In this document: positions 36,276 through 45,705 of the stretch, piece after piece | Position numbering within the stretch: the first letter of the stretch is position 1 | Layout: each line of letters begins with the position of its first letter | Source of the DNA: Chloroflexota bacterium | GTDB taxonomy: Bacteria > Chloroflexota > Dehalococcoidia > UBA1151 > TMED-70 | NCBI GenBank assembly: GCA_002721875.1 | Contig: PBLU01000003.1 | Coordinates: 141,624 to 205,623, forward strand | Length of the DNA: 64,000 nt | Reading direction: 5' to 3' | Made by a program: the position numbers and the translations under genes | The notes under the pieces: model-generated | Seen by the model: only the letters and a program-made list of their open reading frames with translations | What the model was told of the DNA's origin: nothing | The model's database searches: none

Positions 36276-37760
36276 ATGGCAAATGAAAAAATAAATTCAC
36301 TAAATGGAGATAAGCTCCATCGAGTAAGAAGATCTTTGGAATTACAACCTGAGATCATAAAATTAGAAAGTAAAAAAAGTTCAAAAAGAGGATTAAATTC
36401 TCCTCTTGTACTATTTTATGGTTTAATTGCCTTAATTATCTTTGGAACAATCGGTTTATTTTTACCCATATCTGTAAATTCTGGACAAGATATAAGTTTA
36501 GTTGATAGTTTTTTTGTATCAACTTCAGCTGTTACAGTTACAGGATTGACTCCAGTTCAATCAGAGGTTACTTGGAGTATATTTGGTCTTACAATAATAT
36601 TAATTCTTTCTTTTATTGGAGGCTTAGGATTCATGATTGGAGCTGGATTTTTAATATATATATTATTTGGTAAAAAAATCAATTTAGAGCAGAAAATGCT
36701 TATAAATGAAAGTTTGAGTGACAGTACACCTTCAAAATATGTTGCAAGTAGTTCAATTAGAGTAGTACTAAATATTTTTTATATTTCCATAATCCTACAA
36801 ATCATAGGAGCTATTTTATTTTATTTTTTTTGGTATGAAGGAGATATCAAAAATGAACATAGCATAATTTTTAATTCAATTTTTCAATCAATATCATCAT
36901 TTAATGGAGCGGGGTTTGATATATTACCAGATGAAAATGGAGGAAGTATCGGATCAATAACTCCAAATATAAATGTATTAACAATAACGATGGTACTTAT
37001 TTTTTTAGGAAGTATAGGTTACCCAATCATAATAGAATTTTTTGAAAATATTATCTTATTTTTTCAATCGAAATATAAACAGATATTTATAACATTAAAT
37101 TTTAAGGTTGTAGTCTTGAGTTCTTCAATTATATTAATTATTGGTGCTTCGCAGTTCTTATTCGCAGAGTGGTCAAATCCTTTTACAATAGGAACTGAAA
37201 ATACAAAAGAAAAGATAATATTTTCAATTTTTCATTCAATAACACGAACTGCGGGATTTTCTATAGTTGATTACAATCAAATTCATAATAGTACATCTGT
37301 AATGACAATGGCATTAATGTTTATAGGAGGTGGATCTCTTTCAGTAGCAGGAGGTATAAAAGTAGGAACAGTAACTATTATTCTTGCAGCATTAATATCA
37401 ACAATAATGGGTAAAGATGAAATTACAATTTTTAAGAGAACTGTTACAAAAGATATTACGAGAAGGGCTCTAATAATATTTATATTTTCTATTTTTTTAA
37501 TTTTATTTTCGTTTATTGTTATTTCTTCATTTGAACCTGATAGTATATTTAGAGAATTACTATTTGAATGTGTAAGTGCATTTGGAAACGTGGGACTTAC
37601 CACAGGAATAACTGAAAAAATTAATAATTCATCAAAAATATTTATTGCATTACTAATGATTATTGGAAGATTTGGTCCACTTTTGTTAGCACTAATGTTT
37701 GTAGGAAAAAAAATCGAAACTAAAGCAAAGCCTGCTTATGAAGTTGTAAGATTGGGATAA
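36276..37760 (+). CDS. TrkH/KtrB-type potassium uptake channel subunit
   Basis: This 494-residue membrane protein conducts potassium. It shows four MPM repeats with selectivity-filter loops near TVTGLTP (residues 88-94), NGAGFD (about 211), RTAGFSIVD (about 325) and GNVGLTTG (about 441). The central glycine of each filter is kept. A charged N-terminal 45 residues precede the first helix. The length and the single-chain layout are closer to KtrB than to long TrkH, but the families intergrade. The downstream gene is a soluble TrkA/KtrA gating protein 2 bp away, followed by further regulators. Confidence 0.93.
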   Translation: MANEKINSLNGDKLHRVRRSLELQPEIIKLESKKSSKRGLNSPLVLFYGLIALIIFGTIGLFLPISVNSGQDISLVDSFFVSTSAVTVTGLTPVQSEVTWSIFGLTIILILSFIGGLGFMIGAGFLIYILFGKKINLEQKMLINESLSDSTPSKYVASSSIRVVLNIFYISIILQIIGAILFYFFWYEGDIKNEHSIIFNSIFQSISSFNGAGFDILPDENGGSIGSITPNINVLTITMVLIFLGSIGYPIIIEFFENIILFFQSKYKQIFITLNFKVVVLSSSIILIIGASQFLFAEWSNPFTIGTENTKEKIIFSIFHSITRTAGFSIVDYNQIHNSTSVMTMALMFIGGGSLSVAGGIKVGTVTIILAALISTIMGKDEITIFKRTVTKDITRRALIIFIFSIFLILFSFIVISSFEPDSIFRELLFECVSAFGNVGLTTGITEKINNSSKIFIALLMIIGRFGPLLLALMFVGKKIETKAKPAYEVVRLG

Positions 37761-37762
37761 AA

Positions 37763-38422
37763 ATGAAAATAAAACCACAAGTTGTAGTTGTAGGACTTGG
37801 AAGGTTCGGTACTAGTTTTGCAAGTAAAATGTATCAATTAGGCTATGACGTTATGGCAATTGATAAAGATGAAGATAAAGTTCAATCTATGATAGGGCAA
37901 GTAACTTATCCAGTAACAGCTGATGCTTCGTCAGAAACAGCACTCAGAGAATTAGGTGTTCAAGATTTTGATGTAGGAGTGGTAGCTATTGGCTCGAATG
38001 TAGAAGTTTCAGTTATGGTTACTGTTTTATTTAAAACCTTGAACATCAATACCGTTATGGCACGAGCATCGTCTACTCTTCATGAGAGTACTCTTAAGAG
38101 ATTAGGGTGTAATAAAGTTATTTTTGCTGAAGAAGAAATGGGAGAAAGGCTAGCAAGTACAATTTTTACTCCAAATGTTGACGATTACTTAGAACTTTCA
38201 TTAAATATTGGAATTAGTAAATTAATGGTTCCTGACAGGATTATAGGTATGACTTTGGGAGAAGCTGGATTTTTAAATAAACCTGGACCTCAAAAACTAA
38301 CCGTAGTATCTATATTAAGAGGTGATTCACTTATGCTTTATCCGTCCAATGATGAGGTAATTAGAGAAAATGATGAACTTACAATTATTGGAAATAATAA
38401 CAATATAGATAAACTTTTATAA
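37763..38422 (+). CDS. TrkA/KtrA-type NAD(H)-binding potassium channel regulator
   Basis: This 219-residue cytoplasmic RCK protein gates the TrkH/KtrB channel by binding nucleotides. The Rossmann loop is intact as VVGLGRFGTSFA (about residues 9-20), with the acidic end of strand 2 in AIDKDEDK and the DASSETALRELGV segment near 56-68. A TrkA-C domain follows (about 135-215) with PDRIIGMTLGEAGF. It is the only one of the three RCK proteins in the operon with a canonical GxGxxG motif, so it is the most likely true gating subunit. Confidence 0.94.
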   Translation: MKIKPQVVVVGLGRFGTSFASKMYQLGYDVMAIDKDEDKVQSMIGQVTYPVTADASSETALRELGVQDFDVGVVAIGSNVEVSVMVTVLFKTLNINTVMARASSTLHESTLKRLGCNKVIFAEEEMGERLASTIFTPNVDDYLELSLNIGISKLMVPDRIIGMTLGEAGFLNKPGPQKLTVVSILRGDSLMLYPSNDEVIRENDELTIIGNNNNIDKLL

Positions 38423-38842
38423 ATGAATTCAGAAAGAATTTTAGTATTACTTGATTCAATAAATAATGAATCTATTTTAAATTTATCTATTTCTTTGGCC
38501 AAAAATAATAACTCTAAATTATTTTTCATTTATGTAATTGAAACACCTCACAAATATCCAATAGATTATGAAATTGGCAATCAAATAAGTATAGGAGAAA
38601 ATATACTTAAGGAAGCTAATGGCTTTCTATCAAGAAATAAATTAGAGTATGATATAAATTCTGATAGTTTTATTCTAGTTCAATCAAGAAATGCTGGAGT
38701 AGCAACAATTAAAGAGTCTGAAAGAATAGGTTGTGATCTAATTATTTTTTCAAAATATAATGAAAATAATGATTATAAATATTCTTATATTAAAAAGTAC
38801 TCTAAAGTAAATTTAATAGAAATAAGAAATAAAAAATTATGA
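38423..38842 (+). CDS. Universal stress protein (UspA)-like, divergent
   Basis: This 139-residue protein has the alpha/beta start of a UspA domain (RILVLLDSINNESILNLSISLAK, then LFFIYVIETP) and a late CDLIIFSKYN strand where UspA usually has DLIVMG. The ATP-binding GxxGS motif of typical UspA proteins is absent, so nucleotide binding is doubtful. It starts immediately after the trkA stop and overlaps the next gene by 4 bp (ATGA). Its place within a potassium operon suggests a regulatory role, as known for USP domains attached to transporters. Family assignment is moderate. Confidence 0.65.
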   Translation: MNSERILVLLDSINNESILNLSISLAKNNNSKLFFIYVIETPHKYPIDYEIGNQISIGENILKEANGFLSRNKLEYDINSDSFILVQSRNAGVATIKESERIGCDLIIFSKYNENNDYKYSYIKKYSKVNLIEIRNKKL

Positions 38843-39237
38843 AAACTTCAATATTTGGTATATCAAATAAAACAAGGCTAATTGTAGAATCAATAGAAAA
38901 TTTTTGCGATGAAATAGAAATTTTTGATTTTATTGTAGACTATGATTTTACTAATGAGCAAATAGATAAAAGAAAAATAAAAATCAATATCGAGAATAAC
39001 TTAAGAAATAATTTTGAAATCTTAAAAAATAACGCTGATTATATTTTTCTTGCTAGTAATTCAGATATTCTAAACTCCTATTTTTATCAAAAAATTATAA
39101 ATGATTTTGATAAAAATAGAATTCAAATGATAATTTCTAATAAAGATCTTTATGGTATGTATAAAGATAAAAATTATTCTGTAATCAATTCTTTCGATCC
39201 TAACAAAAATGAACTAATTAGTATTATCAGGAGCTAA
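38839..39237 (+). CDS. Degenerate TrkA-N-like protein
   Basis: This 132-residue protein looks like a reduced Rossmann RCK-N domain: a first strand with SIFGISNKTRLIVESI, a strand ending in FDFIVDYD, and NADYIFLASNSDILNSYFYQ, which corresponds to the strand-4 region where RCK proteins read AD.vi.at....n. The glycine-rich loop is reduced and there is no TrkA-C domain. It is coupled by a 4-bp overlap to the USP-like gene and lies 3 bp before another trkA-like gene. It may act as a partner subunit without nucleotide binding, or be decaying. I cannot exclude an unrelated fold. Confidence 0.55.
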   Translation: MKTSIFGISNKTRLIVESIENFCDEIEIFDFIVDYDFTNEQIDKRKIKINIENNLRNNFEILKNNADYIFLASNSDILNSYFYQKIINDFDKNRIQMIISNKDLYGMYKDKNYSVINSFDPNKNELISIIRS

Positions 39238-39240
39238 TAC

Positions 39241-39867
39241 ATGTATATTATTATTTCTGGAATAAATAGAGTAAGTTATCAACTTGGAGAAAACTTTATA
39301 GCTCAAGGAAATGAAGTTACTTTTATTGACTCAAATCAACATAATGTTAGCTTCATAGAAGAAAACTTAGGATTTCTGACTATACTTGGAAACTCATATA
39401 ATAAGCAAACTTTATTAGAATCAGGCATTGATAGAGCTAATTACTTTATAGCTGCTCAATCCGAAGATGAAAATAACTTAGTTTCCTGTCAATTATCAAA
39501 ATTTATCAACCCAGATATTAAAACAATCTCAATTATTAACTCTAAAAAAAATAGAGAAATCTTTCTTAATGAGGATTTTGATTTTGTAATAGATAATGAT
39601 GAAATATTGAGCAATTCTATCAATGCTTTTATATCTGATTATTCAAATTTGAGCATTTTTATAGACAATGATAATTTCACAGAAATACGAATAATAACAG
39701 CAGGACTAGATTCCGAAATAATTGGTAAGTCAGTTAGTGAGATAAAACTACCAAATAACTCAAAAGTTATCGCAATAGTATCATCATCAGGAAATATTAG
39801 CCATAATTTCAGTAATACCATTAACTCGCTTGATAAGATAATATATCAAGTACCCATAAATAATTAG
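39241..39867 (+). CDS. TrkA-type RCK protein, divergent
   Basis: This 208-residue protein has both RCK domains: an N-terminal Rossmann part (YIIISGINRVSYQLGENF, TFIDSNQHN, ILGNSYNKQTLLESGIDRANYFIAAQSEDENNLVSCQL) and a C-terminal half with EIIGKSVSEIKLPNNSKVIAIV, the TrkA-C pattern. The nucleotide loop is SGINRVS instead of GxGxxG, so NAD binding is uncertain. It ends the five-gene potassium operon. It may form hetero-octamers with the canonical TrkA or answer to a different signal. Confidence 0.82.
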   Translation: MYIIISGINRVSYQLGENFIAQGNEVTFIDSNQHNVSFIEENLGFLTILGNSYNKQTLLESGIDRANYFIAAQSEDENNLVSCQLSKFINPDIKTISIINSKKNREIFLNEDFDFVIDNDEILSNSINAFISDYSNLSIFIDNDNFTEIRIITAGLDSEIIGKSVSEIKLPNNSKVIAIVSSSGNISHNFSNTINSLDKIIYQVPINN

Positions 39868-39878
39868 TAAGAAAAAAA

Positions 39879-40715
39879 ATGAGTATGAAACTGAGCTTTT
39901 TAGGACCTGTAGGAACTTATTCCGAAACTGCTGCATTAATGTATAAAAAAGATGAACATACATTGATTCCTGAAGCAAATATTACTGAAGTTCTTTCAGG
40001 TATTGAAAATGAATTATATGATGAAGGTATATTACCAATTGAAAACTCGAGAATAGGTACAATTATTGAAGTAATAGACTATCTTATAAAATCTAAATCC
40101 CTTTACATAAATCATGAATTATTATTACCTATAGAGGCTTGTTTAATATCAAAGAAAAAAACAACTAAACTAAATGAAATAAAAGAGATTATCAGTAAGC
40201 CTGAAGCAATTGGTCAATGTAACCAATGGATATCAGAAAGATTAAGAAAAGATATAGTTATAAAAGGCTATCCTTCAACCGCTGAAGCTGTTGAGAGCCT
40301 CAAAGGTTTACCAGATTATGTAGCAGCTATAGGTCCAGAAAGATCTGCAATAATAAATAAAAACCACATTATTGAAAAAGGCATCCAAGATTATAAAAAT
40401 AATACTACTAAATTTGTAGTAATTTCAAAAAAAGAAAATAAGCCTACAGGAAAAGATAAAACTACAATCGCATTTGATTTCAAGATTTCAGATAAAGCTG
40501 GTCTTCTTTTTACTGCTCTTCAATGTTTTTCGAAAAGGGATATAAATTTACAAAAAATTGAAAGTAGACCGAAGGGCACTCAGATAGGCGACTACATATT
40601 TATTATAGATTTTGATGGACATGTTAATGATAAAAAAATTACGGAAGCTCTAAGCGAATTATCAAAAACAACTTCATTTCTTAGGGTACTAGGTTCTTAC
40701 TCATATCCCAAATAA
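39879..40715 (+). CDS. pheA: Prephenate dehydratase
   Basis: This 278-residue enzyme makes phenylpyruvate for phenylalanine synthesis. The catalytic domain has FLGPVGTYSETAA (about residues 6-18), LPIENSRIGTI near 52-62, and NNTTKFVVI near 172, where the threonine of the usual TRF catalytic motif is followed by lysine. The regulatory ACT domain (about 195-275) begins KAGLLFTALQCFSKRDINLQKIESRP, and the ESRP motif is the site of phenylalanine feedback binding. No chorismate mutase domain is fused. It follows the potassium operon by 11 bp. Confidence 0.95.
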   Translation: MSMKLSFLGPVGTYSETAALMYKKDEHTLIPEANITEVLSGIENELYDEGILPIENSRIGTIIEVIDYLIKSKSLYINHELLLPIEACLISKKKTTKLNEIKEIISKPEAIGQCNQWISERLRKDIVIKGYPSTAEAVESLKGLPDYVAAIGPERSAIINKNHIIEKGIQDYKNNTTKFVVISKKENKPTGKDKTTIAFDFKISDKAGLLFTALQCFSKRDINLQKIESRPKGTQIGDYIFIIDFDGHVNDKKITEALSELSKTTSFLRVLGSYSYPK

Positions 40716-40719
40716 TTAC

Positions 40720-40962
40720 TTAATCATCATATAAATCAGTTCTTGACCTTTTAGACACCTCATTTCCTTCCTGAACGGCATTATTTAATCTTTCTTTTGC
40801 AGAATCAACTAAGTCATTTGCTTTAATTTTCCAATCCTTAATATTCTCAGACAATTGGACCCTAGTTTCATCACCAGGCTTAGGAGCAAAAATTACACCT
40901 GCTACAAAACCAAGAGTAGCTCCATAGAAAAAGCCTTTATAAAAAGAATCTCCGTCAGACAT
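40720..40962 (-). CDS. YtxH-like small membrane protein
   Basis: This 80-residue protein has one glycine-rich hydrophobic segment (FFYGATLGFVAGVIFAPKPGDETR, about residues 10-33), which is the YtxH family signature, followed by a charged helical tail rich in Lys, Asp and Glu. A strong AGGAGG-like ribosome binding site precedes the ATG. It lies 19 bp after a DUF948-like gene; such pairs are widespread in Firmicutes and Chloroflexota and their role is not established, though envelope stress is often suggested. Confidence 0.8.
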   Translation of the reverse strand: MSDGDSFYKGFFYGATLGFVAGVIFAPKPGDETRVQLSENIKDWKIKANDLVDSAKERLNNAVQEGNEVSKRSRTDLYDD

Positions 40963-40981
40963 ATTTACCTCCTAAATAATA

Positions 40982-41224
40982 TTAATTATTTGATTTTTTA
41001 GATGAAAAACCAAATAAAGACTTAAATATTTCAACTGATTTATTTATTGTTGTTATTGATTCTTTGAAAGAGTCAATTTTTTCATTAGCTGTATCAAACT
41101 GGTTTTTAATTTTATTAACATTTCTAATAAAAACTATTAGAGCAATGGAAAACAATATGCCCATAAATGAGAATATTAATAGGAAAGCAACAGTTAAGTA
41201 GTCTATCAATTCAGAAATATTCAA
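40982..41224 (-). CDS. DUF948-like membrane-anchored protein
   Basis: This 80-residue protein has an N-terminal transmembrane helix (about residues 10-33) and then a helical segment with NKIKNQFDTANEKIDSFKESITTINKSVEIF, the pattern of DUF948 proteins that carry repeated coiled heptads. The family is usually longer (100-150 residues), so this is a short form. It sits just upstream of the YtxH-like gene on the same strand, the usual order. Function is unknown. Confidence 0.65.
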   Translation of the reverse strand: MNISELIDYLTVAFLLIFSFMGILFSIALIVFIRNVNKIKNQFDTANEKIDSFKESITTINKSVEIFKSLFGFSSKKSNN

Positions 41225-41281
41225 AAAAAGCCTTATATATTTTCACTTATTATGGTTAAATATACACAATTACAAGGATAA

Positions 41282-41295
41282 ATTCAATATTGAAT
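41282..41295. repeat. 14-bp perfect palindrome between rpoD and the DUF948-like gene
   Basis: ATTCAATATTGAAT is a perfect inverted repeat 58 bp upstream of the DUF948-like start and 27 bp past the rpoD stop. No T-run follows it on the minus strand, so it is not an intrinsic terminator. It could be an operator for the DUF948/YtxH pair, but chance is possible in this AT-rich DNA. Confidence 0.3.
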
Positions 41296-41321
41296 ACCAT
41301 TTGGTTAATAACTAATCACTA

Positions 41322-42812
41322 TCAAAAATCTAGATAATCTCTAAGAGTAAGGGACCGGGTGGGGTGCCTTAGCTTTCTTAGTGCTTTTGCTTCAATCTGC
41401 CTTATTCTTTCTCTTGTCACTCCAAAGGTTTGTCCAACTTCTTCAAGGGTTCTTGGTCGACTATCGTTTATACCGAATCTATACTCAATAACTTGTCTTT
41501 CTCTTGGAGACAATGTTTCTAAAACTTCTATAATTTGTGATTTTAATAAGTTCTTTGAAGCGGAGTTTTGAGGAGATTCAGCATTTTGATCTTCTATCAA
41601 GTCTGCTAAATTTAAGTCTTGCTCTTCTCCAATTGGAGCTTCTAAAGAAATAGGATCCTGGGATGCTTTTAATATTTCATTAACTTTATCTGGATCCATA
41701 TCAAGCTCTTTAGCTATATCTTCTGAAGTAGGTTCTGTTCCTTTTTCTTGAACCAATCTTCTAGAGACCCTAAGAATCTTATTTATTTGTTCAACCATAT
41801 GAACTGGAATTCTTATAGTTCTAGACTGATCAGCTACAGCTCTAGTTATTGACTGCCTTATCCACCAAGTTGCATAAGTTGAGAACTTAAATCCTTTTCT
41901 ATAATCAAATTTCTCAACAGCTCTGATAAGACCTATGTTACCTTCTTGAACTAAATCTAATAATGTTAATCCCCTGCCTATATATTTTTTTGCTATAGAA
42001 ACAACTAATCTTAGATTTGCTTCAGCAAGATGATTTTGAGCAAGTTCAGATCTAGAAATAATTTGATCATAATGCCTATCTATAATCATTTTATAAATTT
42101 TTAATTGATCATTGAAATTTTTATCTACAATAAGCTTTTTTAGATTCAAGTCGTTTAAGTCTTTATCTAACAATTTTGATATATCTTGAGGAATCAATCC
42201 TAAAAGATCTGATATTTGCTTGATCTTAGTAGTCGCTTCATCTGTAGAGATATTGTTGACATCTGCAACATAAGAAATCAAATCTTCTGAATAAACACCA
42301 TGAATATTTGAAAGAGAAGATTCTTCTGAAATGAAATATTCTAAAGTCATAATTTCTTTACTATTTTTTCCATAGAACTTTCCGATTGATTTAATTATCT
42401 TCTCAAGATCTAATATAGAAATTAAGACTTCTCTGAATATATCAACTGAATTTATCAAATTAGAGCTAGATTCTTCTAACTCAGAAAAAATGTTTTTATA
42501 CTTAAACTTCAAGTCTATAGTTCTAGCTAAAATTTCTTCATCTTTTCGAGATAATAGCTTAACATCTCCTATTTCTTTTAAGTACATTCTTATAGGATCT
42601 TCATATGTATCTTTTATGATTTTTTTGCCTTTAGAAAGAATATTCATCAAATCATCATTTTTTTCATAAGAATCTACCGAAGTAGAAACTGAGGACAAAT
42701 CTTCCTCATCCTCCAAGTTAGATCCACCAGGAACAATGACAGTATCTACATTATTATTATCATTTACATCTTCCATATAAAGATTTTCGTTATCATTTGT
42801 TGTTTCGCTCAA
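41322..42812 (-). CDS. rpoD: RNA polymerase primary sigma factor
   Basis: This 496-residue protein is the housekeeping sigma-70. Region 1.2 begins [11 protein letters not shown] (near residue 74), followed by a nonconserved insert (about 110-240). Regions 2.1-2.4 run from [21 protein letters not shown] to [18 protein letters not shown] and TRTIRIP-like sequence, and region 4.2 has [23 protein letters not shown] at the C-terminus. The recognition helices fit the usual TTGACA/TATAAT promoter classes. Its ATG overlaps the dnaG stop by 4 bp, so dnaG-rpoD is one operon, as in the E. coli macromolecular synthesis operon. Confidence 0.97.
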   Translation of the reverse strand: MSETTNDNENLYMEDVNDNNNVDTVIVPGGSNLEDEEDLSSVSTSVDSYEKNDDLMNILSKGKKIIKDTYEDPIRMYLKEIGDVKLLSRKDEEILARTIDLKFKYKNIFSELEESSSNLINSVDIFREVLISILDLEKIIKSIGKFYGKNSKEIMTLEYFISEESSLSNIHGVYSEDLISYVADVNNISTDEATTKIKQISDLLGLIPQDISKLLDKDLNDLNLKKLIVDKNFNDQLKIYKMIIDRHYDQIISRSELAQNHLAEANLRLVVSIAKKYIGRGLTLLDLVQEGNIGLIRAVEKFDYRKGFKFSTYATWWIRQSITRAVADQSRTIRIPVHMVEQINKILRVSRRLVQEKGTEPTSEDIAKELDMDPDKVNEILKASQDPISLEAPIGEEQDLNLADLIEDQNAESPQNSASKNLLKSQIIEVLETLSPRERQVIEYRFGINDSRPRTLEEVGQTFGVTRERIRQIEAKALRKLRHPTRSLTLRDYLDF

Positions 42813-44674
42813 TTTACCTCACTCCTTTCTAAATTTTTAATATTTTCTGTAATCTCAACTATTTCAAGCATTAGGGAAGCTATTATATTTTTATCTTTGT
42901 CAGTATGTTCTTCTTCTTCTTTAAGCCTTACGGCCGTTTCATTTAACTTTCTTTTTTGAAAATCTATAGCTAATCTAGTCTTAACATTCTCAAGCTCAAT
43001 TTCAAAGCTTAGATCTGGGTCAGATACAAAACCTTCATCAAGATAACTTTCAAGTTCTTCATAAATAAAAATCAAGTCATCATTAATATCATCTCTTTTT
43101 ATCACTTTATTTTCTTTTTTCCAATAATTGAATACTGATCTAAAATGTAAATCAGAGAAATAAAATTCTTCCATATCTTTCACATAATCAAACAATTCAG
43201 AGTTTTGTAATAAAAGAGCTAAAAAATGTTTTTCTTGAGACTTTTCCGGATTAAATATGACTCTTTTAATTATTTGATCATTATTTATTCTTTTATTATT
43301 TTGTCTAAATTTAGATTTCATAGAGGTCTTAGCTTCAATATTAAGTAAGTCATAATCTAAATCAGTCAATTTAGAAATTTTTCTAAGATAAAAAGATTGC
43401 TGATTTTCATCACAAGATTCAACTACAAAGGGAAGTATAGTATCTAAAAATTTATAAGTATCTTTATTACTTCCTAGAAGAAACTCTTTTGAATAAAATT
43501 CCATTAGAAATTCAATAAAATTTTTAGACTGACTTATCATATCATCCCATTCAAGTGGATTACTTCTAAAAATTTCGTCAGGATCTTTTCCCTTTGAGGG
43601 GAAACAAACCTTGACACTAATTTTTTTATCTGCTTTTTTAAAGTTTATTGCTATATTTTCCCTTAGTTTCAGTATAGTATCTAACGCTGCTTTGTGACCT
43701 GCACTATCATTATCAAAGCAAAACACTATTTCACCGGTATCTGATGAATAAGTGACAAGTTTTTTCAACTTGTCAAAGTTTTCAGAACTGAGCTGAGTTC
43801 CCATTGCAGCTACAAGATTTAAGTATCCTTTTTCATAACCAGAGATACAATCAAAATAGCCTTCAACAATTATAGCTTGTGATTTGAGCTTAATAGTTTC
43901 GGAAGCTCTATCTAGCCCATAAAGTATTTGAGATTTATTAAATACATCACTGTCTTTTGAGTTTATATACTTACTTTTTTGTGTTTCATTAATAGATCTT
44001 CCTGAAAAACCAACAATATTTGATTTTTCATCTAGAATAGCAATTGTTATTCTATTTCGAAAAAAATCTACCCAGTCATTACCGTCATCTTTTTTAAATA
44101 ATAAATTAGATTTCATAACTCCTCGTTTATTTATTTTATTCAATTGGAAATAACTAAATAAACTTCCTAAATTTCCATCAGGACAATATCCAATATAGTG
44201 CTTACTTATGGTAGAAAGTGATATATCTCTTTTTGCAAGATAATCTATGACCTTTTTTGAGCTCTCAGATCTTTGATCAGTAAGTTGCTTATAAAAATAA
44301 CTTTGAGCTAACTTATTGACCTCAAAAACTTCGCTCGCAATTATATTAGACTTTTTTCTTCTTTCTGAATCATCAATATAAGATGTTTCATCATAATCCC
44401 AAGAAAGATAATTCGATAATTGTTTTATTGATTCAGGAAAGCTCAATTTTTCGTATGACATTAAAAAATCAAAAACATCGCCACTTTCATTACATCCAAA
44501 ACATCTATATCTTTTTAAGTCTCTACTAAGAGTAAAAGAAGGTGTTTTTTCATCATGAAACATACACAAGGTCTTAGGGACTGAACCTTTATCTGACCAG
44601 ACTATCCCCTTGCTAGCCAAGAATTCTTTGAGATCAATATTTTCTCTTATTCTCTCTTTATATTCTTGTGCCAT
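42809..44674 (-). CDS. dnaG: DNA primase
   Basis: This 621-residue primase makes RNA primers for replication. The N-terminal zinc-binding domain has [11 protein letters not shown] followed by [14 protein letters not shown] (about residues 38-71), a CHCC set. The TOPRIM core shows [10 protein letters not shown] near 265 and the metal-binding FCFDNDSAG near 317. The C-terminal helicase-binding region (after about 450) is poorly conserved but complete. It is 4 bp overlapped with rpoD. Just upstream lies the decayed end of a dGTPase gene, a common partner of dnaG in other lineages. Confidence 0.96.
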   Translation of the reverse strand: MAQEYKERIRENIDLKEFLASKGIVWSDKGSVPKTLCMFHDEKTPSFTLSRDLKRYRCFGCNESGDVFDFLMSYEKLSFPESIKQLSNYLSWDYDETSYIDDSERRKKSNIIASEVFEVNKLAQSYFYKQLTDQRSESSKKVIDYLAKRDISLSTISKHYIGYCPDGNLGSLFSYFQLNKINKRGVMKSNLLFKKDDGNDWVDFFRNRITIAILDEKSNIVGFSGRSINETQKSKYINSKDSDVFNKSQILYGLDRASETIKLKSQAIIVEGYFDCISGYEKGYLNLVAAMGTQLSSENFDKLKKLVTYSSDTGEIVFCFDNDSAGHKAALDTILKLRENIAINFKKADKKISVKVCFPSKGKDPDEIFRSNPLEWDDMISQSKNFIEFLMEFYSKEFLLGSNKDTYKFLDTILPFVVESCDENQQSFYLRKISKLTDLDYDLLNIEAKTSMKSKFRQNNKRINNDQIIKRVIFNPEKSQEKHFLALLLQNSELFDYVKDMEEFYFSDLHFRSVFNYWKKENKVIKRDDINDDLIFIYEELESYLDEGFVSDPDLSFEIELENVKTRLAIDFQKRKLNETAVRLKEEEEHTDKDKNIIASLMLEIVEITENIKNLERSEVN

Positions 44675-44828
44675 ATTCTTAACCTTAAAATGCCTAAAAT
44701 TCTTTTCCTAGTCTACATTGATATTAATCAAAATGGGTAAACTTTTTGTAAACTTTATGACATTATTATGGCATTAATATAAAAGTCTAAAAAATATATA
44801 GATTATATGTTTTTTAGAATTATTTTTT
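44675..44828. other. Upstream region of dnaG-rpoD with an 11-bp tandem direct repeat
   Basis: This noncoding stretch separates dnaG from the dGTPase remnant. Near 44737-44759 a GTAAACTTT element occurs twice with an 11-bp period (one helical turn), about 65-85 bp upstream of the dnaG start. Such phased repeats can bind regulators, and the promoter of the dnaG-rpoD operon presumably lies here. I find no RNA gene and no convincing hairpin terminator. Confidence 0.35.
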
Positions 44829-45014
44829 TTAAATATTTGAAGAGATTTTTTCTGCTAATCTCATACCGTAATGATCTATCATTCCACATATATAATCTGA
44901 AATATATATTTCTTTATTTCTACTGTCCAGGATATCTTGTTCAAGAGGTAGTTCCTCAATATTTTCTTGGTATTAATAAAATATAAACTCTACTATAAAA
45001 TTATTTGAAATATA
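44829..45014 (-). pseudogene. Remnant of a dGTP triphosphohydrolase (dgt) gene, C-terminal end only
   Basis: On the minus strand about 62 codons translate into what looks like the end of a bacterial dGTPase-like HD hydrolase. It includes FIVEFIFY, an in-frame TAA, YQENIEELP, and then ISDYICGMIDHYGMRLAEKI, which parallels the family's DYIAGMTDRYA terminus. The stop inside the fragment, the absence of any start codon context and the loss of the roughly 280 upstream codons (HD core) mark it as nonfunctional. It sits directly before dnaG, where dgt stands in many Actinobacteria, Thermus and Chloroflexota genomes. The upstream neighbour is now plsC, so deletion or rearrangement removed the rest. 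Confidence 0.72.
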
Positions 45015-45030
45015 ATTTATACCCATAAAT

Positions 45031-45705
45031 CTAAGTTAAAGTTTCAGTATAAAGAAATTTTTTTTCTGAGCTTTCTAATTCTAGATCTCTGTAGTTTTCT
45101 GGTAGTAAATTTGAAATTCTTTTCATGATTTCTAAAGTTACTAAATCATAGATTTCCTTGTTCTTTTTTTGAGGTAAATTAGTTACCCTAAAGGGTTCTC
45201 CAATGTTTACTGTAACTTTTTTCTTTGGAAATAAAAATTGAAAATAATTTGTAATTCTTTCAGTTCCATATATTCCCATTGGAAGAATTATAGATTCTGT
45301 ATCAATTGCTAGAAGTGTTGCCCCATTATAACCACGCTTGATTCTTTGATCCTTACTTCTTGTGCCTTCAGGGAAAATTAGTAAAGAATTATTTTTAGAT
45401 GATAATTGATTTTTAGCCCACTGAAATGCTGATATATCTACCCTGCCTCTGTTTAAAGGGAAGGCTCCATAAAATTTCAAAAATATACTTACAGGAAATC
45501 TAAATAATTCTTTTTTAGCTAAAAATCTAGGCTCCTTAGAAACTGCTGTCGCACACAATGCCGGATCAATTATAGACAAATGATTCGAAACAGAAATTAC
45601 AGATTTATCAGATGGTACATTTTGACGACCATTTATTTCTAAAGATCCTGAAATCTTAAATGTAAATTTGAGACCTGCTTCACAGAACTTAAATAACCTA
45701 GTCAT
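45031..45705 (-). CDS. plsC: 1-acyl-glycerol-3-phosphate acyltransferase (PlsC family)
   Basis: This 224-residue membrane-associated enzyme adds the second acyl chain during phosphatidic acid synthesis. The catalytic NHxxxxD motif is SNHLSIIDP (about residues 40-48), and the glycerophosphate-binding FPEGTRSKD is near 112-120, followed by a GATLLAIDT stretch. It overlaps cmk by 8 bp, a pairing that is common in Firmicutes and Chloroflexota. Just beyond its stop lie the dgt remnant and dnaG. The acyl donor (acyl-ACP or acyl-CoA) is unknown. Confidence 0.93.
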   Translation of the reverse strand: MTRLFKFCEAGLKFTFKISGSLEINGRQNVPSDKSVISVSNHLSIIDPALCATAVSKEPRFLAKKELFRFPVSIFLKFYGAFPLNRGRVDISAFQWAKNQLSSKNNSLLIFPEGTRSKDQRIKRGYNGATLLAIDTESIILPMGIYGTERITNYFQFLFPKKKVTVNIGEPFRVTNLPQKKNKEIYDLVTLEIMKRISNLLPENYRDLELESSEKKFLYTETLT

